Assembly (NCBI RefSeq): GCF_000350225.1
Contig: NW_005179076.1
Span: 34,960-98,959 of the forward strand
Source: Chondrus crispus
Lineage: Eukaryota > Rhodophyta > Florideophyceae > Gigartinales > Gigartinaceae
DNA length: 64,000 nucleotides
Direction of reading: 5' to 3'
Part shown: piece by piece, positions 9,214 through 18,800 of the stretch
Position numbering within the stretch: the stretch's first letter is position 1
How the letters are laid out: every line of letters starts with the position of its first letter
Notes under the pieces: model-generated
Told to the model about the DNA's origin: nothing
Database searches by the model: none
The model's input: the letters and a program-made list of their open reading frames with translations, nothing else
Translations under genes and position numbers: made by a program

Positions 9214-9707
9214 TTTCAGGGTCGAGGTGGACTGCGCACGCGCAGAACAACTGGTCCAACGGATATGGGCATCGCAGTCGTAGCCGCTGCTCTGCCCACG
9301 GACGCAGCATCGTCAGCGGCACCGCGTGCAGCAACACTGGCGCTCTTGCCTGCGACGGAAGCCGTTTCTTCTTCACCTTCACTCCCATCATTCGCAGCAC
9401 GCGCACTACGACCACCACGGCCATCACGAGTACCACGAGTGCCAAGAGTACCACGAGCACCGCGAGAACCACGACGACCACGACCACGACGACCTCCGCG
9501 CCCCCTTTCAGCACTCGCCCCATTGCCAGAGCTATTGTCGGTCCGAGCACTAGCTACGGTACCAGCTGCTTCTTCATTCTCAGCACGAGCGCGTCTTTCT
9601 CCCCTATCCAATCGTTTCCGACTCGAATCCTAGTTCATTTCGCCTTCTGAACCGCTTTCAGATCCACCTTGACGTTCCTCATCCGCAACTGGTCTCCCGT
9701 CCACCAT
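9214..9707 (-). pseudogene. Arg/Gly-rich N-terminal extension of the ParB-like gene, interrupted
   Basis: The reading frame of the ParB-like gene can be followed upstream to an ATG at 9707 through an RG-rich, low-complexity stretch (RGRGGRRGRGRRG type) and an acidic start. Two in-frame stops interrupt it, one at about 9630 and one at 9214. Either introns remove them or this part has decayed. RG-rich segments often bind nucleic acid. On the opposite strand the same DNA is an ACC/ACG-rich triplet tract. Confidence 0.4.
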
Positions 9708-9714
9708 ATCAAAG

Positions 9715-9722
9715 CTTTTATA
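9715..9722 (-). promoter_or_regulatory. TATA box on the minus strand
   Basis: On the minus strand GTATAAAAGC gives a consensus TATAAAAG. Transcription would start near 9690 and run into the ParB-like locus. If so the ATG at 9707 would be untranscribed, another reason to doubt that start. Confidence 0.45.
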
Positions 9723-10175
9723 CAGCCTGATAGTACGCAAAGTGAGTCACTCTTACTCAACGGAGCCACACTACAGCTCTCGTGCCAAGATTCCCAGCAA
9801 CGGTCGCGATTCAGCCTGATCCACGTAAACCAAATACAACTCCAATGCGCAGCAGCTCTCGTCCCGCGATTCCCGAACGATTCAGCTAAGCGGTCGCGAA
9901 TCCCCCTAGTATAAGCCCCACGTTCAAAGCAGGAACGACAGAAATCCTCTCAACACACTCTTCAACCGGTCGCCTGGGGACTCATTCGAGATGGAAGCCG
10001 TTGATGGGACCATCAATAGAGTAGGAGAGTGGACGCCACCACCAGCAAGGCCCGTTACATTGAGCCCCTCCATCCCGCCAATCAGCGCCCTCCACGTGCG
10101 CAAGCCCGCATGGAAGCCAGGGCATTCCCCGCTCATCCCCCAAAATTTACGTCGGTCGACCTGGCGGGCGCTTCG
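9723..10175. other. Divergent intergenic region, left part
   Basis: This holds repeated short words such as GGTCGCGATTCAG / CGATTCAGC around 9800-9900, of no recognised type. It lies between the minus-strand ParB-like locus and the palindrome cluster. Confidence 0.4.
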
Positions 10176-10325
10176 AGTATGATTGCCCAATCATACTGGG
10201 AAAGACCTACTTTTCAGTAATTTTTTGGGGGTTCCGGCCAGTATGATTCGGCAATCATACTCGGCCAAGCATGTTTTAATAATAAAATTTCCCACTCTTT
10301 GCCAGTATGATTGCCGAATCATACT
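10176..10325. promoter_or_regulatory. Three 22-bp palindromes at exact 64-bp spacing
   Basis: AGTATGATT, four bases, AATCATACT occurs at 10176-10197, 10240-10261 and 10304-10325. The arms are perfect in all three. The four central bases vary (GCCC, CGGC, GCCG). Start-to-start distance is 64 bases both times, close to six helical turns, so all three sites face the same side of the DNA. The sequence between sites is not repeated, which rules out simple tandem duplication. They sit between the divergent ParB-like locus and the methyltransferase-SET gene, as operators or parS-like sites would. Confidence 0.85.
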
Positions 10326-10919
10326 ACACCTGAAACCAATGTCGTACTACGCTGTACTACGTCATCTCAACCCAACTTCCCATCGGCCTCCACACGTCTT
10401 TCCCTCGCCCTCCCTCGCCCTCCCTCGCCCTCCCACGCCGACTAAGCACGCTCAAACCCCATTTTATGACCATTCTTCACCTCGCGATCCCTCGATTCAT
10501 CAGAGGATTAGCGTTATCCGTTGCTGTGTCTCCCCCACCCCAACAAACACGCTTGGGATCCCCTTCTCTGACCACTGCGCTAATCCGTCTTTGAAAGTCT
10601 CGGTCGACCCATTCACCTCATCCGGTTGACTTATCGTCACATTTTCACTGCCGTGTTCCTCTTCAGATCTATCGACCATTCCCCTTCATTCTTCCAACAA
10701 CAACTACACTCTTTAAAGAGTCTCCCATCCAGCGTCGGCACTCGTCGTTCCCCATTCGTCGCACTTACCCGATTGCTATCCGGCGCCTTCCTACTTCTTT
10801 TGTTGCCCCAATTTAAAAAGACTACCGACAACAGAATCCACGCCGCCCTCGCACGAGTCAATCACCACCCCTGCTTTCTACCTAATATATCCTCCCATCC
10901 TTCATCTCATAGCATTACC
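10326..10919. other. Upstream region and leader of the methyltransferase-SET gene
   Basis: This includes three copies of CCCTCGCCCTC-like words at about 10400-10435 and a pyrimidine-rich leader. The reading frame of the next gene is open through it from about 10626, but the sequence before 10920 is Pro/Ser/Leu-rich and low in coding character. Confidence 0.45.
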
Positions 10920-13904
10920 ATGGCAAAGCTCACTACTTTTGCAAAGCTTTCAATAGCTGTTCGGGATGCTTGGGATGCTTTGGAACCCACCGCGAAAGCC
11001 AGAGACCTTCCTTTTGCAAAGTTCTGCGAATGGGTCCAGAAGGTTTTCGCTAACCGTGCAGAAATGGAGATGCCACCAGCCGTCAAGGACATACTCCTTT
11101 TTGTTACCGAAGGCAACGACTACACAAACTACGAAAAGACTCAGCTCATTGCCAAGCTCCAAACTAGTAGCAATGGATTGTACTTTCGCACTGCTGCCGC
11201 CGTTGATATGATGCACAATGAAACCGATAGACGACTTCGAGACGTATTCGAGCACACATCACGCGAAGGATTCCCTTTAAATCACAGGCACTTGGTTTGC
11301 TCTTTCTTCACAGATAGTGGCCTTTCATGGACGAAGCCTAAAAAAGATAAAACCTACGCCTACAAAACGGAACCTGTCACCCGATTCGAGCAGCTCATTT
11401 TCGTATCCGTGATTATTGACATTACGAAGAGCATCAACGAGGAGAGGCCTGCAAAGAAAAGGAAAATAACAAGATCAATAGCACAACCGACCTCGTACCC
11501 TCCCAGCTTAACCTTGAGCGCCCTCACTACCGAAAAAGCAGTTAGAATAGGAGCTGCAATTCAGCAAGTGGTCAGAGCGTGGGATACGTATGCTGCCAGC
11601 TTCGGTTTTGACGGTGTCGAAAGCATGTTCCTCCCATATCTTCAGTTGACCTCGGATTTCGTTCAGTTTCGGGTCATTCAGTCACGTACAGAAGGCTTTC
11701 TCAGAAGCTCGCAAGCGAAGCGATTTGAGCCCCATGCTTCTCTGACACATAAGAAAGAAGAAACGTTCGCACACGTCTGTGATAGAACCAACAGCCTGGA
11801 TGAGTGCCTACGCACTCTTGCCACAGAGTTCTTCCAAGACATTCATTCAATGACGCATGCGCACGAGCTCTACGCACTGCCATCTCACATCAAATGGCCC
11901 GGTTTCGTAAGGTTCAAAGTGCACAACGAAGGAGTTCCTCAACGCTTTTCTAAAATACCGCTTCGCCTTACCAACACAGTTCGAAAGGAGTTAGAGACGG
12001 AGATGAGATTGCGGTCAGCTGTACAAAACTACGTACGTACAGCCCCTCGAGTCAAGGAAATTGTTGGCAACATTATTCCAGTAAGACCTGAGCGGTCGGC
12101 TGCTGAGACTCCACTCGAACCATTCTCTACCAAGATCCCAGCCAATGGAACTCGCGCGATTTCAAACCAAGCGATAAAGAAAAAGATGGAAGAGTTGGAA
12201 GATGCACTGAAACCATATCTGAGGCTGTACCGGTCAAGCTTCGAGGAAATCATCGAGCTGGAAGATTTAATCGCACCTACGGACCCTTTAAGTTCTTCAG
12301 GAGCTCAATTGCTTCTATGTGACCCTCCCTATAACACGAGAAGACAGTCGGACAAGAAAAACTCGGCCCATGATTGCCTCACAAATGAAGACATGGACGA
12401 GGTCGTGAAAACTGCAGCTATGGTCCTTAGAAAAGGTGGACACGGCATCATTTTCTGCTCGATACAGCAATTCATGACATGGCGTAGAAAGTTCAAAGCC
12501 TCGACTACAGACCTCGGCAGGGGCCAAAAGAGGCCCACATTCACTGTGGATTCGATGCCCTTGATAGTCGAGAGACATCCCTCAGTCATCACAGTACCCC
12601 CGGGAAAGAAGTGTTCACTCGTAAATGGGGCCGAATTGGCAGTCCATATCAAGAAAAACGGTCTTACATACAAAGAGGAAGAAGCGATGGTTAACTACAA
12701 GAACTTTAACTACGTCCCTTCAACATTTCCGGCCTTCAAGAACATCATTAACAATGTCATGTGGCTTCTTCCCGGTGAACAGCTCCGAGGATGCAACAGC
12801 AACGACCCATCAAAGACCTTTGCTCTCCGCGCAGAGCAGAAACCAGTTGCCCTCCTCAAGGAACTCATCTGCAGGTTCTCTCAGCCAGGTGATATCGTGG
12901 TGGATTTATTCGCCGGTACCTTCTCAACTGCCCATGCTTGCATGACTCTCCCCAATCATTGCAGATTTGTCCGGTGCGAAGTAGATGAGGCATGCTTTGC
13001 TGTGGCTTCCAACCATGTCTTACGAAGAACAGCATCAGCCATTGCTACCAAGGCCACAGATATCAAACTATTGTCGAAGTTCCTTCCTTTAGTTTGTTCT
13101 GTGCATGAACAGTACGCCCCTCCAGAGATGCTTGATCCCAGGTGGAACGCTCCAAAAGGAATGCCACCATACCAATGCTTCCCCGACCATATTCTGTCTC
13201 ATCTAGCATCCACTTGGGATAATCGAGGATTCCTGATTGACTGCATGAACAAGCCATTCCATGAATGGCCCCGTCAATACCAAGGCCTGCTTGAACAATC
13301 TGACACGAAACAACTTTTGCAGATTGATGCAGCTGCCAACGGTTTGTTCGTCGCAACCTCAACCATCAAGCACCAAATGGCTGGTCAGGGTGTATTTGCG
13401 GCAAAGACTTTTCAGAAGGGGGACCTAATCTGTTCGTATTTTGGTACGTTGGTATACCACGATCTCGGAAAGCGCAGGCAGATGGCAAAGAAATATGGCG
13501 GCGGTGTACTCGGGGTAGACATACATCGCTACAACAAATATGCGCTGCAAGTGAACATACGCGGACACGGATTCAACGCCGTCAAGGACCTGCTGAACGG
13601 TCGAAAGGCAATATGCGTTGTCCCTACACCATTCACAATGGGTGGTTACATCAACGACGCGCGCTATCACCACGACGACGAAGAATTCGAAGCACACAGG
13701 CAGGGGCAGCTGCTGTTTCCCCGCCCACAAAACGCAAGGTTAATGGCACCGCAAGCTCCCACTCATCCGTCCCAATTAGTCCAGCCGACTATTTTGGTCG
13801 TGGAAGCACAGACCCTAATCAGTCCAGGATCTGAAATTTTCGTAGACTACGGTACAGAGGGCTTCGTCTACCACAGCAACGGTAATGGTGGGGATTCCAT
13901 GTAA
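10920..13904 (+). CDS. Bacterial-type amino DNA methyltransferase fused to a SET domain
   Basis: The protein has 994 residues from the ATG in a strong ACCATGG context. Residues 1-440 match nothing I know. DPPY (468-471, in LLLCDPPYN) is the catalytic motif IV of N6-adenine/N4-cytosine methyltransferases. Near 652-678 follows PGDIVVDLFAG..S.AHA, the SAM-binding FxGxG-type motif, preceded by KPVALLKEL. Motif IV before motif I is the beta-class order of prokaryotic DNA methyltransferases. Residues ~819-985 form a SET domain: GQGVFA, KGDLICSYFG, GGYINDARY, QNARL, and PGSEIFVDYG at the end. So one chain may methylate DNA and a protein lysine. All catalytic motifs are intact. Neighbours point to a chromatin-modifying island, perhaps acquired by transfer. 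Confidence 0.85.
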   Translation: MAKLTTFAKLSIAVRDAWDALEPTAKARDLPFAKFCEWVQKVFANRAEMEMPPAVKDILLFVTEGNDYTNYEKTQLIAKLQTSSNGLYFRTAAAVDMMHNETDRRLRDVFEHTSREGFPLNHRHLVCSFFTDSGLSWTKPKKDKTYAYKTEPVTRFEQLIFVSVIIDITKSINEERPAKKRKITRSIAQPTSYPPSLTLSALTTEKAVRIGAAIQQVVRAWDTYAASFGFDGVESMFLPYLQLTSDFVQFRVIQSRTEGFLRSSQAKRFEPHASLTHKKEETFAHVCDRTNSLDECLRTLATEFFQDIHSMTHAHELYALPSHIKWPGFVRFKVHNEGVPQRFSKIPLRLTNTVRKELETEMRLRSAVQNYVRTAPRVKEIVGNIIPVRPERSAAETPLEPFSTKIPANGTRAISNQAIKKKMEELEDALKPYLRLYRSSFEEIIELEDLIAPTDPLSSSGAQLLLCDPPYNTRRQSDKKNSAHDCLTNEDMDEVVKTAAMVLRKGGHGIIFCSIQQFMTWRRKFKASTTDLGRGQKRPTFTVDSMPLIVERHPSVITVPPGKKCSLVNGAELAVHIKKNGLTYKEEEAMVNYKNFNYVPSTFPAFKNIINNVMWLLPGEQLRGCNSNDPSKTFALRAEQKPVALLKELICRFSQPGDIVVDLFAGTFSTAHACMTLPNHCRFVRCEVDEACFAVASNHVLRRTASAIATKATDIKLLSKFLPLVCSVHEQYAPPEMLDPRWNAPKGMPPYQCFPDHILSHLASTWDNRGFLIDCMNKPFHEWPRQYQGLLEQSDTKQLLQIDAAANGLFVATSTIKHQMAGQGVFAAKTFQKGDLICSYFGTLVYHDLGKRRQMAKKYGGGVLGVDIHRYNKYALQVNIRGHGFNAVKDLLNGRKAICVVPTPFTMGGYINDARYHHDDEEFEAHRQGQLLFPRPQNARLMAPQAPTHPSQLVQPTILVVEAQTLISPGSEIFVDYGTEGFVYHSNGNGGDSM

Positions 13905-14373
13905 AGTTCCAATACTGACAGGGTCCTAACAATAAAAAAGCAATTTCCTGCACTTCCAGACCAGGTTTGAGATTATGTGATTACGGTGGACATGAAGATG
14001 ATTCGCTACGCTATGGCGGGTGCGTTCATGTAAGACGGGTAAGTCCCTGGCGCGCTCTTGTGGCAGTACATAACCGCAGCAAAAGAGTAGCCCGACCAAC
14101 ATAATAGCCACTACAGTAGTCCCTCGCTATCAAAACTACAGAGTAAAGTCTCGATAAGCTGCGTACCTGATATGATGAACTGTCTCGGTACACTGAACCG
14201 GAGGACTATGAGGGAGGCGCCACCCCGCTTTTTTGGCCCAGAATCAACGTTTTCGTATTTGTAACGAGAACTAGACTCTATAGAATGAACTACGCGATAC
14301 CATGAACATACAAAAACATGAAAACCCCAGAGTTCACTTTATCGAGGCCGAAATGCGCACTAGAAACGAACCA
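13905..14373. other. Intergenic, convergent 3' regions
   Basis: AATAAAA at 13930 could be the polyadenylation signal of the methyltransferase-SET gene. Nothing else was recognised before the minus-strand exon at 14374. Confidence 0.5.
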
Positions 14374-14719
14374 TCAACGACTACAGAAGCCATCCATACG
14401 ATTTTGCCTCAGATTCGAACGCTGAAGCCTCCTTACGCGGCTTTGTTCCTCATACAGAAGTGACTTGATGCTCGAAGGCAGCCCCGATTGAACTAGATTC
14501 GCGTCCGTCATAATACAACTGAGTTCGTTAGATAGAGCTTCTAATGTTCCGCGATACCGAGCAAGCGACGGTTTGCGTCCTGTCCGGTCTTTCGCTGGCA
14601 CAGTAGAGCGATCGTCCTCACTCTCTGAATCACCGTTAAATTGATCTTGCTCAATGCCAGTAAATGCCGCAAAATCCCCTAATCCAAGATCAATGGCTTG
14701 ACCGAGAGCTGACTCTTCT
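14374..14719 (-). CDS. 3' exon of an unidentified protein
   Basis: About 115 codons are open without a start ATG at the upstream end. The minus strand before them reads a T-rich tract and CCACATCCAG, a good 3' splice site. The product runs from acidic (ESISEESAL, DSESEDD) to a helical, Arg-rich C-terminus with RVRRLQRSNLRQNR. It resembles the tail of a nuclear protein or transposase, but I cannot name it. Exons further upstream were not found. Confidence 0.35.
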
Positions 14720-14798
14720 GATATAGACTCTGGATGTGGCAGAATTAAAAGAAAAGGAAGGCTGGATCACAATGTGAAGTGGTCCAGATATGGAATTG

Positions 14799-14833
14799 CG
14801 CCCGTCGACGTTGCCCGTCGACGTTGACCGTCG
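14799..14833. repeat. Short GTCGACGTTG direct repeats
   Basis: CCCGTCGACGTTG occurs twice in succession, followed by a diverged third copy, just inside the region before the TIR palindrome at 14889. Confidence 0.6.
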
Positions 14834-14888
14834 ATGGACAGAGTCAAGGAAAGTGAGTTTGTGTTCCTGTGACCGTATCATCGGCATT

Positions 14889-14917
14889 GGTGGAGACGCT
14901 CTAAGAGCGTCTCCACC
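14889..14917. repeat. Two abutting transposon-type terminal repeats around TAA
   Basis: GGTGGAGACGCTC is followed by TAA and then by its exact reverse complement GAGCGTCTCCACC. This is what two PIF/Harbinger-like MITE ends separated by one TAA target site would look like. The sequence to the right (CGGTGTGGTCCAAATC) matches, with one change, the interior of a similar end at 29239-29251 read in reverse. Confidence 0.6.
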
Positions 14918-15840
14918 GGTGTGGTCCAAATCATACTGTACCCGTAAAACGGGTACACGTGTACACGAGCAGTTCCGCCGCCGTGAACTGCCTCGGTAAG
15001 GCGAACTCAATGGGCTGCTCGGAAGCGCCACATTTCGGTTCACGATATCGAGACTTTACTCTGTACCCCGTGTTTCTTACCGAGGTGAGTTTCTCAGAAT
15101 ATTGGGATTTTGAATACATTTACGCAAGTCCGGCCTGGTGGTTGAATAGTAACCAGTGTCTTCCTTTCGTTACTAATTAGCGCATGTTGTAATCATTATA
15201 TATTTAATGTTAATATTGAGTTTTCAGTTAGTTAGAATTTTCCTGGACTTGGGAAGCCGTCAGCGTAGGAAAGTCGGTCGAAGAATTTTTTGGAAGTATA
15301 CAGCCACCGGCCCCCACTGTTAGGAATGTACACGGACAACTGTGTTCCCGTAATCCCCCTCCTCCCCCTAATCTCAAATTCGAGATGCACACTCATAACT
15401 TCAACCAAAATCAAAATTGCTCAACCTGCACCTCATTCAGACTCTGGCAAATCACAGATCAAATTCACATCCCCATTCCCTTCTGACGCCATACAACGAC
15501 GTGTTTCCCTAACTCACGTAATCACCCTTAATTGCATGCCCTACTTCCATGACACCCAATACTACTGTAACTATGCCAAATTCTCCACATCATCGTAGAA
15601 ATTCACCACGTATCGGAACGTCAACCCTTCCTTTCTGTGCTACCCAGGCTCCCCGTTCTCCTACTCAGTATGAGCCCCTCGCAGGTCTTATTTCGACGCA
15701 ATGTTTACATATACAGGGTTCTCGTACTCACTGACCCCCCACTCTCTCTCTTTCCCTCTTCTCTTCTTCCCCAGCGTTTCGCATCCCCGAAACCCCTCAC
15801 CTCTCGCCTCCTTTCCCGATCTCTCCCGACTTCACGCTCA
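14918..15840. other. Intergenic region before the recombinase-helicase locus
   Basis: This holds a palindromic GTACACGTGTAC (about 14951) and a single half-site AATCATACT (14930-14938) of the palindromes found at 10176-10325. A pyrimidine-rich leader (15735-15780) precedes the first ATG of the next locus. No gene was recognised. Confidence 0.4.
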
Positions 15841-18800
15841 ATGACTACGCCATCGCATGCCGCCGCTTTCGTCCGCAACGATCCTCGGGTGCCACTGCAT
15901 CTCGCACCTACGTCCTTGTCTGTTGGCTTCCATTCCATCCCCCTCATCCTTGTCTGCGTCGATTGCAAGAGCGGGTCCCCCAGCGCAAGGGCCTTCAGCG
16001 ACCACTTGCGCCACGTTCACAACATCCCTACTCCCCAGGCCGCACAGCGCTCTAGACTCGCAGAAGAAGCCCTCTCCTTCCACCGTACCTCTGTTTCCGA
16101 TTCTCCGCTCCTTTCCGACTACCTGCAGGCTCCCCAATTCCTCCCCGATCCGGCAATCACTCTTCCGATCAAGAGCCTCCCCCCGCTTCAAGGATTCACT
16201 TGCAAATTAGTCTACTTCTGTCCTCTTTGCAAGCTCTCCAAGGGCACCTCGAAACGGCTTCGACAGCATATGAACTCCGTCCACCCGCCTGATGCACCCG
16301 GAAACCCCTCGTCGACCGAGGTTGATCAAATAATTGGCCGTGGTGCTGTTCGCGCCCAGTCTCTGTTTAGTGGTGCCAAGACCAAATACTTTCCCGTTAC
16401 GGCCGAAGAGCCAATCGGGGAAATGGTCACCGTCTCCCAAGTCCCCGTCGGCATTCCTGACTCAGAAGAAGAAGATCCCATCCAATCCGCCCCGGTGTCG
16501 TCACCCCTCCCCATGGACACAACAACCGACTCAACTCTAGACCTCATCACTCCAGACACCAACTCCCCGTCTTATGAGCTCCACAAATGTGCCGCCGACG
16601 TACTGGCCCGTCTAACATGTTCCAGTTCGGACCTGGCCCCGGGTCGACGATCTCATACCGAATTGGAGGAAAATGACGCAGACTCCGGCATCGCCCTCCG
16701 CAACACATTCCTGTCGATCACCGACTTTGATGAAGCCCTCGACGCTCTGCCTTTACGCCGTGAGAAGGCAGCTCAACTCACGGGTGCCGTCACGACGGAG
16801 GACGTTCAAGCAACTTTATCCACGGTTGCAACCTGCGTCCATCTATACTTTCAAAGTATCGCCAAGGTCGTCAGGGACGTCACGCATGGATTTCGTCAAG
16901 CGATAAACCTCCACGGCACTACGCCCTTCCGACGGGTTCAATCCGTGGCAGAACGAAGATATGCTAGTCATGTTGCCCGCCTCCTCTTCTTCACCCATCA
17001 GACGCGGGACGCCGACTTTCCCGTAATGAACAGACTTCCGTCGCGATCGACGTCTTCTTTCATGAGCTCAATCGCACATCTCTCCACGAGACCCCAGGTG
17101 AAACTCTCTCCCACGCCTTACACAGTCGCCTTCACGATGCCATGAAAAGCTTGCTCCTCGTCCGGCTCAGGCATGTCGACCTCCTCACCAACTTGGCCGT
17201 TCGTAATTTTGTTGTCGCCGCTACCGTCGTTGCAAGTTCCGCCCCACTCTTCGCCGAGACTTCCCCGACCCTCAGACTCGCCGAAGCCGGTGACATGAGT
17301 CACATTCTTGCCGCCCTCCAATACGCTGTTTCCGTGACAGCGATTCAAGAACTCCGCCGAGTAGCAGAAACGCCCCTTCCGGCCGCCCATCTCAACGAGA
17401 ACCACCAAGATCCAGCTGCTGCCATCATCGCAACCGTCGATCAAGATGCCAACACTGCCGCTACATTCATACGAAAAACTTTGGATGTCATCATGCGAAT
17501 CATAAAACATGAGGAAGGTCCAATCTCTTTCGCCGTCTGTGCCATTCACAAGCAACACCCTTGTGGAATCATCAAATCTCACCACCTGTCCATGCCTCTT
17601 TTGGGGACGATCATCACAAACCAACACAAGACTTTCGACAAGTTCTTCTACGAACACTGTCTTCTGGGGGCCGAGCTTCCTCCTGATTTCCAACGACTCG
17701 TTTTATCTCTGCGTGACGACCCCACGAACCGCGCTCCTGGCTTTTCCTTTCTCTCCTCCCTCACTCACCACGCTTCCTGGGTGCAGGCCAACGTTGCCCA
17801 TCTCCTTCATGCTCTAATGAATCCATCGTCCGATTACCTCCATCGCACACCTTGCGTTCACCACACATGTTCCTTTCCGCGCAGGGTTCCTACACAAGAT
17901 GAGGCATCCGGTCTTGGCCCATCCCCTACCTCTACTGCTTCCTCTGGCCAAGACCGAGAAATTCAAGTCGCTGGTGTTCGCATGACGAAAAGAGGAGTCT
18001 TGCAGTTTCTCGCTCATTGCCAAATCATCCAAGACTCCCTACTTGCTATGATGCATTTTTCGTCCGGATCTCCCGGTCGAGCAACCGAGATATGCACTTA
18101 TAGGCTACAAAATGGGGAGAACAACATCCGGAACATCTTCATCGGCCACCACTCCGAAATTTTGTTCAACCCTGGCTACTGCAAGTCAAGGGCCGCGCTC
18201 GGTTACAACCGCGCGGTGTACCGATTTCCCGACAAGCAAACTTCGTTCCGAATGATCTCATACTTGTCGGTCATTCGCCCCTTGGAATGCGAAATGGTCA
18301 GAGCTCTCCATGGTGACGAAGCCATGAGAACCCATTGGACATTCTTATTCGCCAACAACGGCCAATGTTTCTCACCGGCACGTGTCACAAAGGTCATCAG
18401 GACTGCCCTGCAATCCAGGAGCATTCACATCTCCTTCAAGGATTACGGGCAGTTCACCAGTGGAATGGTTCCGCTTATATGTCAGAATAAGCTCCACAGC
18501 AGCATGAATGACATATTGGCAGAACACACCACAGCCGGACACCAACAAGCTGTGCATACCTCCTCTATCGCCCACAAACACTACAGACGAACTACCTCGC
18601 TAATGCCCGACTGTCCCGCCGCCACGCTAACAAAGCACCGCCAATTCTCCCATGAATGGCACCGCCATCTGAAGCTGCCGTCATTTTATAGTGACCGCGC
18701 TTCTTCACAACCGCTCCCCCTCCAACATTCACAGCAACTCCAGTCTCGAGTGACCTCGCTATCCCAACATGAGCCGCAGCCTGTCTTCCAGGTTCATCAA

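Noticed and set aside
9149-9633. Poly-Val and poly-Thr/Pro frames opposite the RG-rich segment
   Set aside because: They are shadows of the ACC/ACG triplet tract that encodes the RG-rich part on the minus strand.
8028-13904. Bacterial contamination (ParB and DNA methyltransferase)
   Set aside because: The methyltransferase is fused to a SET domain in one frame, the ParB-like frame carries a SUMO-interaction motif, and no bacterial operon or ribosome-binding sites are seen.
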